DNA of 64,000 nt from Allobosea sp. (GTDB taxonomy: Bacteria; Pseudomonadota; Alphaproteobacteria; Rhizobiales; Beijerinckiaceae), in the NCBI RefSeq assembly GCF_030695125.1, contig NZ_JAUYTP010000016.1:352218-416217 (forward strand), written 5' to 3'. The notes beneath the pieces were generated by a model. That model was not told the DNA's origin. It ran no database searches and saw only the letters and a program-made list of their open reading frames with translations. Of the stretch, positions 53,127-62,656 are shown piece by piece. A program made the position numbers and the translations under genes. The stretch's first letter is position 1; each line of letters starts with the position of its first letter.

Positions 53127-54776
53127 TCACACCGCCTTCGCATCCTCCAGCATCAACGCCGCGCCCTTCTCGGCGATCATCATGGTCGGGTTGGCGGTAT
53201 TGCCCGAAGTGATCGCGGGCATGACGGAGGCGTCGATCACGCGAAGCCCCGCCACCCCGCGCACCCGCAGCCGCTCGTCGAGCACGGCGCGGGCATCGTC
53301 GGGACGGCCCATCTTGGCGGTGCCGACGGGATGGAAGATCGTCGTCCCCAGCCGCGCCGCGGCGTCCAGCAAATCCTCGTCGCTCGTCGCCGCCGGGCCC
53401 GGCAGATGCTCCTGCGGCCGGAAGCGCGACAGCGAGGCCTGCGCGACGATGCGGCGCGTCAGCTTCATCGCGTCGATCGCGACCTGCCGGTCGGCTTGCG
53501 TGTCGAGATAGTTCGGCGAGATCGCGGGCGCGTCCTGCGCATGGGGCGTCTTGAGGTGGACATGGCCGCGGCTGGTCGGGCGCAGATTGCAGACGCTGGC
53601 GGTGAAGGCGTCGAAGGGGTGCAGCCCCGAGCCCCAGGAATCCAGCGAGAGCGGCTGGAAATGGTACTGCAGATTGGCGGTCGCCTGCTCTGGCGAGGAT
53701 TTCGCGAAGGCGCCGACCTGCGAGGGCGCCATCGTCAGCGGCCCGCTGCGCATCGCCGCATATTGCAGCGCCATCAGCGGCCGGCGCCAGATCTTGGCGT
53801 AGTCGCTGTTGAGGGTCCGCACACCCTCGACCTTGTAGACAGGGCGGATCTGGAGATGGTCCTGCAGGTTCTCGCCGACGCCGGGCAGGTCCGCCACCGT
53901 CGCGATGCCCAGCCCCTGCAGCCTTGCTCCGTCGCCGATCCCTGAGCGCTCGAGCAGCGCCGGCGAGCCGATCGCGCCGGCCGAGAGCACGACTTCGCCC
54001 GAGACCTCGGCCCGCAGCTTCTCGCCGCCATGGCTGAACTCGACCGCCGTCGCGCGGCCGTCCTCGATCACGACGCGCTCGACCAGCACGCCCATCTCCA
54101 GCCTGAGATTTTTCTCGCGGGCGTCGAGCACCGGCCGCAGGAAGGCGTTGAAGGCGCTCAGCCGGCGCCCGCGTCGCTGGTTGACCTGGAAATAGGAGGA
54201 GCCCTCGTTGTCGCCGGTGTTGAAGTCGTCGATCTTGGCGATGCCGGCCTCGGCCGCTGCCTCCCGGATGGCGTCGAGGATCGCCCAGCGCACGCGCGGA
54301 TGCTCGACGCGCCATTCCCCGCCGCTTCGATGCACCCCGCTCTCGCCCGGGCCGATATGGTCCTCATGCGCGAGAAAATACGGCAGGACGTCGCCCCAGC
54401 CCCAGCCGGAAAGCCCGTGCTGGCGCCAGCCATCGTAGTCGGCCGCCTGGCCGCGCATATAGACCATGGCGTTGATCGCGGAGGAGCCACCGACCACCTT
54501 GCCGCGCGGATAGGCCAGCGCCCGGCCGCCGAGGCCCGCCTGGGGTTCGGTCTTGAACAGCCAGTCGGCGCGCGGATTGCCGATGGCGAAGAGGTAGCCA
54601 ACCGGGATGTGGAACCAGATCCAATCGTCCCGTCCGCCGGCCTCCAGAACCAGCACGCGTGACGTGGGATCGCGCGACAGCCGGTTGGCGACGACGCAGC
54701 CCGCCGAGCCCGCGCCGATGACGACATAGTCGAAGCGGCCAATGGAGCGGCGGTCGGTCTGGGCGGGTTCGGCCAT
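53127..54776 (-). CDS. GMC-family FAD oxidoreductase (choline dehydrogenase-like)
   Basis: 549 residues. The FAD dinucleotide-binding motif is VIGAGSAGCVVANRL (residues 19-33). GMC signature 1 is RGKVVGGSSAINAMVYMRG, signature 2 SAGAIGSPALLERSGIG, and the active-site His lies in FHPVGTAKMG, with the second in SGNTANPTMM. It oxidises an alcohol, donor unknown; a role in choline or polyethylene-glycol-type alcohol oxidation is possible. It neighbours eutBC but is on the other strand. Confidence 0.95.
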   Translation of the reverse strand: MAEPAQTDRRSIGRFDYVVIGAGSAGCVVANRLSRDPTSRVLVLEAGGRDDWIWFHIPVGYLFAIGNPRADWLFKTEPQAGLGGRALAYPRGKVVGGSSAINAMVYMRGQAADYDGWRQHGLSGWGWGDVLPYFLAHEDHIGPGESGVHRSGGEWRVEHPRVRWAILDAIREAAAEAGIAKIDDFNTGDNEGSSYFQVNQRRGRRLSAFNAFLRPVLDAREKNLRLEMGVLVERVVIEDGRATAVEFSHGGEKLRAEVSGEVVLSAGAIGSPALLERSGIGDGARLQGLGIATVADLPGVGENLQDHLQIRPVYKVEGVRTLNSDYAKIWRRPLMALQYAAMRSGPLTMAPSQVGAFAKSSPEQATANLQYHFQPLSLDSWGSGLHPFDAFTASVCNLRPTSRGHVHLKTPHAQDAPAISPNYLDTQADRQVAIDAMKLTRRIVAQASLSRFRPQEHLPGPAATSDEDLLDAAARLGTTIFHPVGTAKMGRPDDARAVLDERLRVRGVAGLRVIDASVMPAITSGNTANPTMMIAEKGAALMLEDAKAV

Positions 54777-54932
54777 GGCGTCCCTCGGTCAACAGGCGGG
54801 TCTGCTCCCGCTTCGGAGGCAACGGATAAGCGGCGGGGCCTGTGGCGGCAATGGCGCGTCAGTGCGAACGGCCTGTGCAAGAGCCCTCACGCCTGCGGGA
54901 TTCCGGGCTCGCGGCGAGCGTGAAATACGCGA

Positions 54933-55037
54933 GTCATGCCGGGCGACCGGAGGGAGACCCGGGACCCATTCCGGAACCTCTCCAGCATGCGCTCAGGAAT
55001 GGATCCCGGATCTCCGCTGCGCTGCGTCCGGGATGAC
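54933..55037. repeat. Palindromic repeat, family B (copy 6)
   Basis: 105 bp, GTCATGCCGGGCGACCGG to CGTCCGGGATGAC. It occupies much of the 383-base gap between the GMC gene and eutB; the rest of this gap shows only the eutB leader. Confidence 0.9.
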
Positions 55038-55159
55038 CCGCTCTGCTGGAGGGAGGGTGAGGGCGAATGCCTTATCCAACGGCCCGCCGCTTGCTTGGAC
55101 CCTCCCGAATGGTTGTTATGGCGGCGCGGCCGTGGGGCCGTCCGCCCGGGAGAGTGTCG

Positions 55160-56548
55160 ATGGGGTATCGCGTCGCGATCGGCACGCGCAGCTATCTCTT
55201 CAGCGATCTGAAGGAGCTGATGGCGAAGGCGACGCCGCCGCGCTCGGGCGACCGGCTGGCGGGGCTGGCGGCCGACAGCCTGGAAGAGATGATGGCGGCG
55301 AAGATCGCGCTCGCCGACCTGCCGCTGCGCACCTTCCTGCACGAGGCGCTTATCCCCTACGAGGCCGACGAGGTCACGCGGCTGATCATCGACGGCCATG
55401 ACGCGGTGGCCTTTGCGCCGATCGCCTCGCTGACGGTGGGCGCCTTCCGCGACTGGCTCTGCTCGGCAGCCGCGACGACGGCGGTCCTGGCCAGGCTCGC
55501 ACCGGGAATCACGCCGGAGATGGCAGCCGCGGTCTCCAAGCTGATGCGCAACCAGGACTTGATCCTCGTCGCCCGCAAATGCCGCGTCGTGACACGCTTC
55601 CGCAACACGCTCGGCCTGCCCGGGCGGATGGCGGTGCGCATCCAGCCCAACCACCCGACCGACGATGCCGCCGGCATCCTCGCCTCGACCATCGACGGGC
55701 TGCGCTATGGTTGCGGCGATGCGGTCATCGGCATCAACCCGGCCTCCGACAGCACGGCCCGGATCGGCGAGCTCCTGCGCCTGCTCGACGGCGTCATCGC
55801 CCGCTTCGACATCCCCACCCAGGCCTGCATCCTGACCCATGTCACCTCCTCGATTGCGCTGATCGAGCAGGGCGCGCCGGTCGATCTCGTCTTCCAGTCG
55901 GTCGCGGGCACGCAAGCCGCCAACGCCTCCTTCGGCGTCACGCTGGCGCTGCTGCAGGAGGGGCTGGAGGCCGGCCGCTCGCAGAAGCGCGGCACGGTCG
56001 GCGACAACCTCATGTATTTCGAGACCGGGCAGGGCGCCGCGCTCTCGGCCAACGCCCATCACGGCGTCGACCAGCAGACGCTCGAGGCGCGCGCCTATGC
56101 CGTCTGCCGGGCCTACCAGCCCTTGCTGGTCAACACGGTCGTCGGCTTCATCGGCCCGGAATATCTCTATGACGGCAAGCAGATCATCCGCGCCGGGCTG
56201 GAGGACCATTTCTGCGGCAAGCTGATGGGCGTGCCAATGGGTTGCGACATCTGCTACACCAACCATGCCGAAGCCGATCAGGACGACATGGACACGCTGC
56301 TCACACTGCTGGGCACGGCTGGCGTCAACTTCATCATGGGCGTGCCCGGGGCCGACGACGTGATGCTGAACTACCAATCGACCTCCTTCCACGACCAGCT
56401 CTATATCCGCGAGGTGCTCGGCCTGCGGCGCGCCCCGGAATTCGAGGACTGGCTGCTGCGCATGGACATCACCGACGCGACGGGTCGTCTTAGTGCCGGG
56501 CAGGGCGGGCCCGCGCTGCTCGCGGCGATGCAGGACCGCGCCGCATGA
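55160..56548 (+). CDS. eutB: Ethanolamine ammonia-lyase, large subunit
   Basis: 462 residues. RIQPNHPTDDAAGILASTID, GCGDAVIGINPASDS, THVTSSIALIEQGAPVDLVF and FCGKLMGVPMGCDICYTNHA match EutB. With EutC and adenosylcobalamin it splits ethanolamine into acetaldehyde and ammonia. GGAGA lies before the ATG at 55160; the frame upstream is not protein-like. eutC overlaps its stop by 4 bases. Confidence 0.97.
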   Translation: MGYRVAIGTRSYLFSDLKELMAKATPPRSGDRLAGLAADSLEEMMAAKIALADLPLRTFLHEALIPYEADEVTRLIIDGHDAVAFAPIASLTVGAFRDWLCSAAATTAVLARLAPGITPEMAAAVSKLMRNQDLILVARKCRVVTRFRNTLGLPGRMAVRIQPNHPTDDAAGILASTIDGLRYGCGDAVIGINPASDSTARIGELLRLLDGVIARFDIPTQACILTHVTSSIALIEQGAPVDLVFQSVAGTQAANASFGVTLALLQEGLEAGRSQKRGTVGDNLMYFETGQGAALSANAHHGVDQQTLEARAYAVCRAYQPLLVNTVVGFIGPEYLYDGKQIIRAGLEDHFCGKLMGVPMGCDICYTNHAEADQDDMDTLLTLLGTAGVNFIMGVPGADDVMLNYQSTSFHDQLYIREVLGLRRAPEFEDWLLRMDITDATGRLSAGQGGPALLAAMQDRAA

Positions 56549-57336
56549 GCGGGCCGGAGAAGCCGCCGGCCCCAGGCCGCTTCGCCGATCTCGCGCGGCT
56601 GACCCCCGCCCGCATCGCGCTCGGGCGCACGGGCGCCTCGCTGCCGATGCGCGAGGTGCTGCGCTTCGGCCTCGCCCATGCCCAGGCGCGCGACGCGGTG
56701 CATGCGCCCTTCCGGCCCGAGGAGGTCGCCGCTGCGCTCGCCAGGCTCGGCATCGAGACGCTGGCCGTCGAAAGCGCGGCTCGTTCCCGCGCGGATTATC
56801 TGCGCCGGCCGGATTGGGGCCGCAGCCTGTCGCCGGAGAGCCTGGCCGCATCGCACGCGCGGCGTGGGCGGTTCGATCTCGCCATCGTGGTCGCCGACGG
56901 GCTGTCCTCCACCGCCATCCACCAGAACGCCGCGCCGCTCGTCGAGGCGCTGCTGCCTTTCCTCCGGCGCCACTCGCTCTCGCTGGCCCCGATCGTCATC
57001 GCCTCGCAGGCGCGGGTCGCGCTCGGCGACGCCGCGGGCCAGGCGCTGGGCGCCCGCATGGTCCTCGTGCTGATTGGGGAACGGCCCGGCCTGTCCTCGC
57101 CGGATTCGCTGGGCGCCTATCTCACCTTCGCGCCGCGGATCGGCCTGACCGACGAGGCGCGCAACTGCATCTCGAACATCCGCCCTGGCGGGCTGGGCTT
57201 TGCCGAGGCGGCCTTCAAGCTCGCCTGGCTGATCGACCAGGGGTTCCGCCGCGCGCTGACCGGCGTCGGGCTCAAGGACGAGAGCGCCGCGGCGCTGGAG
57301 GCGGGCGCGGCCGCCGGTCTGATCCCGGAGGACTGA
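56545..57336 (+). CDS. eutC: Ethanolamine ammonia-lyase, small subunit
   Basis: 263 residues. LTPARIALGRTGASLPMREV, ADYLRRPDWGRSL, LDLAIV-like FDLAIVVADGLSS and GLTDEARNCISNIRPGGLG are EutC signatures; the last includes the cysteine near the B12 site. The start overlaps the eutB stop (ATGA). No eutA reactivase, carboxysome or acetaldehyde dehydrogenase gene is near. Confidence 0.97.
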   Translation: MSGPEKPPAPGRFADLARLTPARIALGRTGASLPMREVLRFGLAHAQARDAVHAPFRPEEVAAALARLGIETLAVESAARSRADYLRRPDWGRSLSPESLAASHARRGRFDLAIVVADGLSSTAIHQNAAPLVEALLPFLRRHSLSLAPIVIASQARVALGDAAGQALGARMVLVLIGERPGLSSPDSLGAYLTFAPRIGLTDEARNCISNIRPGGLGFAEAAFKLAWLIDQGFRRALTGVGLKDESAAALEAGAAAGLIPED

Positions 57337-57342
57337 TCGCCC

Positions 57343-57921
57343 TCAGCCCGCGAAGCCGCCCTCGGCCAGAAAGGCGGCCTCCTCCGGCGTCGTCTCCCGC
57401 CCGAGCAGCGCATTGCGGTGGGGGAAGCGCCCGAAGCGCCGGATCACCGCGCGATGGCCCTCCGCATGCTCGGCCGCCTCGCCGCCGAGCGGCGTGCTGA
57501 GTGCGACCGAGAGGTCCTGGTCCACAAGGTTCTCGGAATGGCAGAAGGGCAGGTGCAGGAACAGCCGCAGCGCCGGCTCGATGGCGGCGCCATGGCCCAT
57601 CGCCTGCGCGCGCCGGGCAAAATGCAGCGCAAGCGGGTCGGTGGCGTACATATGGGCCGTGCCGCGGAAGCTGTTGCGCGGGAACTGGTCGAGCAGGACC
57701 ATCAGCGCGAGTGAACCCTCGGCCGTGTCGCTCCAGCCGTCGTGCTCGCGGCGTGCCGCCGCAAGATGCAGCGGCATGAAGCGTTCCCGGAACAGCGTGT
57801 CGAAGGCCTCATCCTTCGCGAACCAGCGCCCGGGACCGGCCTCGCGCCAGAAGTTGCCGACTGCGGCCGCCGTTGCGGTCGGTGCGCCGCGCGACATGCG
57901 CGGCCCGTCATGGGGTGTCAT
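57343..57921 (-). CDS. DUF924 family protein
   Basis: 192 residues, mainly helical. FWREAGPGRWFAKDEAFD, GSLALMVLLDQFPRNSFRGT, MYATDPLAL and HRAVIRRFGRFPHRNALLGR are diagnostic of DUF924, a tetratricopeptide-like fold of unknown role. It ends 6 bases from the convergent eutC stop. The start MTPHDG is chosen over a 16-residue extension. Confidence 0.94.
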   Translation of the reverse strand: MTPHDGPRMSRGAPTATAAAVGNFWREAGPGRWFAKDEAFDTLFRERFMPLHLAAARREHDGWSDTAEGSLALMVLLDQFPRNSFRGTAHMYATDPLALHFARRAQAMGHGAAIEPALRLFLHLPFCHSENLVDQDLSVALSTPLGGEAAEHAEGHRAVIRRFGRFPHRNALLGRETTPEEAAFLAEGGFAG

Positions 57922-58094
57922 CCGTCGTCTCTCCAGGGGCGAGGGGAACAACACCGTCGGCGATCTCATTGTTCATGACCAGGCAGCAGCATTCTTTCGA
58001 GCCCGTTGCGGCGTGCCCGCCCCGGACGACCATGCATGACCACCATCCGAGGCATGGGCTTGATAACCCAGCGTCATCTCCATCAAATGGGATC

Positions 58095-59108
58095 GTGACC
58101 ACCTTGCCGCCACGTTCCCTCGACAATGCGCCGACCGGGCCGCCCGAGGCGGAGGCGCCCTACCGCTTCGTCAGCCGCGATGTCGGCGAAACCCAAGCCT
58201 GGCTCATCGCTCTTCTGCGCCGCGATCTGCTGCTCGAACCGCTGCCGACTGAACCTTTCGAGGCGAAGCTGACAGGTCATGCGCTGGCTCGGGCCCATCT
58301 CGTCCACGCCTCCTACCCAGGCGGGATGAGGCTCAAGCGCGGCGACGCGCATGACAATCTGACCCTGCGGATCGTGGCGAGCGGGGGCAGCTTCTATTCG
58401 GTCGGCCGCGAGACGCTCGCCGCCGTGCCGGGCCGGGGTCTGATCCTCAACACGGCGCTGGCCGAAGGCGGCGAATATGCCGAAGGCAGCATCCATTCCA
58501 CGTTCACGGTCCATGCCGAAGAGGTCGCGCGGACCCTGCAGGACGCCTTCGAGCGCCCGGTGACGGCGCAGCTCGGCCTTGCGACCACCTTCGAGGTCGG
58601 TTCCGGCACGGGCGCTGCGCTGTCCGGCATCATGGCCGCGATGGCGGCCTGCCTGGGTGGCGAGGGCGCCATCTCCGAGGCGCCCCACGCCGCGCGGATG
58701 CTGCGCGATTCCCTGATCATGCTGATCCTGGAGCGCTTTCCGCACCGCTACTCCGCCTGGTTCGAGCGCTCGGCGGCGGCCCCCGCGCCCTGGCAGATCC
58801 GGCGGGCGATCGCCTTCATCGATGCCCATGACAGCGGCCCCCTGACGGTCCAGGACGTCGCGGATGCCGTTGGTATCGGCCTGCGCTCGCTGCAGGAGGG
58901 TTTTCGCCGGCACAGGCAGATCTCGCCGCATGATTACATCAAGCAGGTGCGGCTGGGGCGGGTCAGGGCCGAACTGTCGGATCCGCAATCGACCCGCAGG
59001 ATCGAGGAGATCGCCCGGCACTGGGGCTTCGTCAACCGCGGCCATTTCGCAGTCGATTACCGGCAGGCCTTCGGCGAACAGCCCTCGGAGACGCGCCGCC
59101 GCCGCTGA
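58095..59108 (+). CDS. AraC-family transcriptional regulator
   Basis: About 337 residues from a GTG at 58095; ATGs at 57975 and 58032 are possible but give a non-protein-like leader. The N-terminal two thirds is an AraC_binding_2-type sensory region. The C-terminal HTH pair is clear (TVQDVADAVGIGLRSLQEGF and RIEEIARHWGFVNRGHFAVD, then YRQAFGEQPSET). The C-terminus resembles the E. coli ethanolamine regulator EutR, though this pattern also occurs elsewhere. It lies 0.8 kb downstream of eutC and may regulate it. Confidence 0.92.
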   Translation: MTTLPPRSLDNAPTGPPEAEAPYRFVSRDVGETQAWLIALLRRDLLLEPLPTEPFEAKLTGHALARAHLVHASYPGGMRLKRGDAHDNLTLRIVASGGSFYSVGRETLAAVPGRGLILNTALAEGGEYAEGSIHSTFTVHAEEVARTLQDAFERPVTAQLGLATTFEVGSGTGAALSGIMAAMAACLGGEGAISEAPHAARMLRDSLIMLILERFPHRYSAWFERSAAAPAPWQIRRAIAFIDAHDSGPLTVQDVADAVGIGLRSLQEGFRRHRQISPHDYIKQVRLGRVRAELSDPQSTRRIEEIARHWGFVNRGHFAVDYRQAFGEQPSETRRRR

Positions 59109-59372
59109 GCTGAGCCCGAAGCGCGCCGCTCCACGATCGGGTTAACGTAGCGGCAACCACGAAAACCCATTCGCCCGATCATGGTTACCGGAGCGTTGAC
59201 GGGGGCGGCCGGCCCGACTCCCACGGCGCAAGACCGACTCCGGCGGCGCAGGGACGTCTAAAATAGATTAAATCAAAAAACGAGAACTTTAAGTGAATTA
59301 TAAATCAATACGATCATAATACTCGTTATGTAGGCGGCGTTTTATTGGTTTCGTTGTGTGCGGGTGAATCGA
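59109..59372. promoter_or_regulatory. AT-rich promoter region of the chemotaxis operon
   Basis: The stretch from about 59258 to 59346 is far richer in A and T than anything else in the window, with runs such as TTAAATCAAAAAA and GAATTATAAATCAA. It contains TATAAT-like hexamers and an inverted AACGAG (59279) / CTCGTT (59322). It probably carries the promoter of the STAS-cheY-cheA-cheW operon. Confidence 0.6.
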
Positions 59373-59684
59373 ATGGTCAGTAAAAACGCGAGCAATGTCG
59401 CGCAAATCAGTCCAGGGCCGGACTGTACGTTGCGTCATGCAAAGTCGACGGCGGCTTCGCTGGCCGCGTTGATCGCGTCTGCTCAGTCGATCGAGGTCGA
59501 CTGTTCCGTCATCGAACAGGTCGACATCACCTTCGTGCAGATGATCGTCAGCGCGCAGCGTAGCTGCGCCGCCCGCGACCTGCCCTTCGCCCTCACCGGC
59601 ACGAGCGACGCCGTCGCTTCCGCCTTCCACCGGGCCGGCGTGACGCCGCCCGGCACTGTGCCTTCCGAACTGTCCGGGATCTGA
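59373..59684 (+). CDS. STAS-domain protein of the chemotaxis operon
   Basis: 103 residues. A single STAS fold: IEVDCSVIEQVDITFVQMIV is the central strand and loop where the usual phosphorylated Ser is replaced by Thr, followed by DLPFALTGTSDAVASAF. Such STAS proteins head chemotaxis operons in several proteobacteria; the role is poorly known. An in-frame GTG at 59358 is an alternative start. cheY follows after 2 bases. Confidence 0.85.
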   Translation: MVSKNASNVAQISPGPDCTLRHAKSTAASLAALIASAQSIEVDCSVIEQVDITFVQMIVSAQRSCAARDLPFALTGTSDAVASAFHRAGVTPPGTVPSELSGI

Positions 59685-59686
59685 CC

Positions 59687-60052
59687 ATGGCCACCATCCT
59701 CACCGTCGATGATTCGCCGAGCGTCCGGCAGATGATCAAGCTCGTGCTGGGCCCGGCCGGGCACACTGTCGTCGAGGCCGGCGACGGCGCTGAGGGCCTG
59801 GCCAAGGCCAAGGCGCAGAGCTTCGACCTCGTCATCACCGACCTCAACATGCCGGTGATGAACGGCATGCAGATGATCAAGGCGCTGCGTGCGCTGCCGG
59901 CCTTCATGGGCGTGCCGATCGTGTTCCTGACCACGGAATCCGACGATGCCGTCAAGCAGGAGGCCAAGGCCGCCGGCGCGACGGGCTGGATCACCAAGCC
60001 CTTCAAGCCCGAGCAGCTCCTCGGCGTTGTCGCCAAACTCGTGAGGGCCTGA
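59687..60052 (+). CDS. cheY: Chemotaxis response regulator CheY
   Basis: 121 residues, a lone receiver domain. The acidic pocket Asp8/Asp9, phosphorylated Asp52 (VITDLNMP), Thr82 (FLTTES) and Lys104 (ITKPF) are all present. It carries the signal from CheA to the flagellar motor. Its stop overlaps the start of cheA by one base. Confidence 0.96.
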   Translation: MATILTVDDSPSVRQMIKLVLGPAGHTVVEAGDGAEGLAKAKAQSFDLVITDLNMPVMNGMQMIKALRALPAFMGVPIVFLTTESDDAVKQEAKAAGATGWITKPFKPEQLLGVVAKLVRA

Positions 60053-62127
60053 TGGAACTCGATCCGACGGAAATCTTCCGGCAGGAAGCCGCCGAGCTGC
60101 TCGATTCGCTCGAGACGGTGCTGCTCGATCTCGGCCAGACGCCGCAGGATCGCGATTTGATCGACGCCGCCTTTCGGGCGCTGCACACGATCAAGGGCTC
60201 GGGCGCGATGTTCGGCTTCGACAAGGTCGCGGCCTTCACCCATGATTTCGAGACCGCCTTCGATCTGATCCGCAAGGGCAAGATCGACGCCAACCACGAC
60301 ATCGTCACGGTGTCGCTCTCGGCGCGCGACTACATCCGCACGCTGATCGAGGATCCCGATTCCACCGACCCGATCATCGGCGAGGCGATCGTCGAGGAGC
60401 TGCAGCGCCTGATCGGCGGCGGCTCGGCCGGCGCGAAGGCTGTGGCGACGGCCGACGAACCGGATGCCGCCGACGCATCTGCCTCCGGCGGGCCGGCCGA
60501 GACCGGCTGGCGCATCGAGATCGCCTTCGAGCCCGAAATCCTGCGCAACGGCACCAACCCGCTCGTCCTGCTCGACGACCTGCGCGCGCTCGGGCCCTGC
60601 ACCGTGGAGGCCGATCTCGGCGCCGTGCCGGTGCTCGAGGAGCTGGAGCCCGAGAGCTGCCTGATCTCCTGGACCGTGACGCTCGACAGCACCTGCTCGC
60701 AGGACGAGATCGAGGATGTCTTCATGTTCGTCCGCGACGAGATGAAGCTGGTCATCACCCCGCTCGCCACAGCCGGGCGGCCCGGTTTCGGGCTCGACAT
60801 GTCGATGCCTGGCGAGGCGCCCGGCCCCGTGTCCGAACCCGCGCCCGAGGCGAAGGCCGCGCCCGCGGCGCAGGCCGTCACGCCTGCGGCCAAACCGGCC
60901 GCCGCCGCCCCCGAAAAAGCCGAGCTCAACCGCCGCGCCGAGGACAAGGGCACCACGGTGCGCGTCCAGGCCGAGCGTCTCGACGAGCTGATGGACCGTG
61001 TCGGCGAACTCGTCATCGCCCAGGCCCGCCTCAGCCAGATCGCCCATTCCGGCACCGATCTCGCGATCAAGGCGATCGCGGAGGAGATCGAGCGCCTGGC
61101 CTCGGGCCTGCGCGACACCACCATGGGCGTGCGCATGGTGCCGATGGGCTCCATCTTCGGGCGCTTCCGCCGCCTCGTCCACGATCTCTCGCGCGATCTC
61201 GGCAAGCCGGTCGATTTCGTCACGATCGGCGAGGAGACCGAGATGGACAAGACCATGATCGAGCGTCTCGCCGATCCGCTGGTCCATCTCATCCGCAACG
61301 CCATCGACCACGGCATCGAGAATGCCGACGACCGGGCCCGCACCTCGAAATCGGCGACGGGTCGCATCGAGCTGTCGGCCCGCTATGTCGGCGCGCAGGT
61401 GCTGGTCACCGTGCAGGATGACGGCGCCGGCCTCAACACCGCCCGCATCCGCGCCAAGGCCGAGGAGAACGGGCTGATCGCGCCCGGCGCCAATCTCAGC
61501 GAGCACGAGATCCATCAGTTCCTGTTCCATCCGGGCTTCTCGACCGCCAAGACGATCTCGGCGCTCTCGGGCCGCGGCGTCGGCATGGACGTGGTCAAGC
61601 GCACCATCGAGGCGATGCGCGGCACCATCGACCTGACCACGATCCCCGGCCACGGCTCCTCGGTGACGCTGCGCCTGCCGCTGACGCTGGCCATCATCGA
61701 CGGCCTGCTGATCCGGGTCGGCGAGGGGCGCTACATCATCCCGCTCTCGGCGGTGGAGGAGTGCATCGAGCTGACGGCTGAAGCCGAGGCCCGCGCCAAG
61801 GGCCGCAGCTTCCTCAATGTCCGCGGCGAGCTCGTGCCCTTCCTGCGCCTGCGCGACGTCTTCGACGCGGAAGGCCAGGCCGATCCGCACCAGAAGGTCA
61901 TCGTCTCCTCGATCGGCGACACCCGCGTCGGCCTCGTCGTCGATCAGATCATCGGCAGCCACCAGACGGTGATCAAGTCGCTGTCGAAGCTGCATTCCGA
62001 CGTCACCATGTTCTCCGGCGCGACCATCCTCGGCGATGGCTCGGCGGCGCTGATCATGGACGTCGCCCAGCTCGTGACGCTCGGCCAGGCCCGGGCCGAG
62101 AGCGACAGAACGCCGGAGGCCGCGTGA
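60052..62127 (+). CDS. cheA: Chemotaxis histidine kinase CheA
   Basis: 691 residues. P1 with phosphorylated His45 (ALHTIKGSG), a P2-like region about 150-240, an Ala/Pro-rich linker, the P3 dimerisation helices from about 292 (VQAERLDELMDRVGELVIA), the ATP-binding P4 (HLIRNAIDHGIEN, DDGAGL, GRGVGMDVVK) and the CheW-like P5 from about 545 (GLLIRVGEGRYIIPLSAV). All parts are intact. It overlaps cheW by 4 bases. Confidence 0.98.
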   Translation: MELDPTEIFRQEAAELLDSLETVLLDLGQTPQDRDLIDAAFRALHTIKGSGAMFGFDKVAAFTHDFETAFDLIRKGKIDANHDIVTVSLSARDYIRTLIEDPDSTDPIIGEAIVEELQRLIGGGSAGAKAVATADEPDAADASASGGPAETGWRIEIAFEPEILRNGTNPLVLLDDLRALGPCTVEADLGAVPVLEELEPESCLISWTVTLDSTCSQDEIEDVFMFVRDEMKLVITPLATAGRPGFGLDMSMPGEAPGPVSEPAPEAKAAPAAQAVTPAAKPAAAAPEKAELNRRAEDKGTTVRVQAERLDELMDRVGELVIAQARLSQIAHSGTDLAIKAIAEEIERLASGLRDTTMGVRMVPMGSIFGRFRRLVHDLSRDLGKPVDFVTIGEETEMDKTMIERLADPLVHLIRNAIDHGIENADDRARTSKSATGRIELSARYVGAQVLVTVQDDGAGLNTARIRAKAEENGLIAPGANLSEHEIHQFLFHPGFSTAKTISALSGRGVGMDVVKRTIEAMRGTIDLTTIPGHGSSVTLRLPLTLAIIDGLLIRVGEGRYIIPLSAVEECIELTAEAEARAKGRSFLNVRGELVPFLRLRDVFDAEGQADPHQKVIVSSIGDTRVGLVVDQIIGSHQTVIKSLSKLHSDVTMFSGATILGDGSAALIMDVAQLVTLGQARAESDRTPEAA

Positions 62128-62618
62128 TGAACCAGGTTCAGATGCAGGGCCCGCAGGGCGCCCATGCCGGGGCTCCGCCCGTCGCCGAAACCGATCTCCA
62201 GGTGCTGATGGTCGGGCTGGGCAACGAGATCTTCGCCGTCGAGACCGACATGGTCCGCGAGATCATCGATCCGGTGCCGGTGACGCGCGTCGCCGGGGCG
62301 CGCGCCTTCCTGCCGGCGCTGATCAATGTCCGCGGCAACGTCATTCCGCTGGCGGATCTGCGCATCCGCTTCGGCATGCCGAGGACGGAGCAGACCGCCG
62401 ACACGCGCATCGTGGTCGTCGAGGTCGAGATCGACGGCGATCCCGTCACGCTCGGGCTGCTCGCCGACAAGGTCTACGAGGTCACCGAGGTCTCGACGCG
62501 GCACACACAGCAGACGCCGCGTCTCGGCAGCCATTGGCGGCCCGAGTTCATCCGTTTCATCACCAAATGGAGCGATGAATTCGTCATCGTTCCCGACATG
62601 TCCCGGATTCTGGGCTGA
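62124..62618 (+). CDS. cheW: Chemotaxis coupling protein CheW
   Basis: 164 residues. VLMVGLGNEIFAVETDMVRE, VTRVAGARAFLPALINVRGN and VIPLADLRIRFGM are CheW signatures. It links chemoreceptors to CheA. A 20-residue Gln/Gly-rich N-terminus precedes the domain. It overlaps cheA (ATGA), and a chemoreceptor gene follows after 38 bases. Confidence 0.97.
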   Translation: MMNQVQMQGPQGAHAGAPPVAETDLQVLMVGLGNEIFAVETDMVREIIDPVPVTRVAGARAFLPALINVRGNVIPLADLRIRFGMPRTEQTADTRIVVVEVEIDGDPVTLGLLADKVYEVTEVSTRHTQQTPRLGSHWRPEFIRFITKWSDEFVIVPDMSRILG

Positions 62619-62656
62619 ATCCGATTTCCCACTTGCTGGGGCGAAGGGGGCTTCCG

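Noticed and set aside
59593..61995. 800-residue open frame on the minus strand opposite cheA
   Set aside because: It is antisense to intact cheA and cheY, is rich in Asp, Arg, Gly and Leu as expected from codon shadowing in GC-rich DNA, and has no motif.
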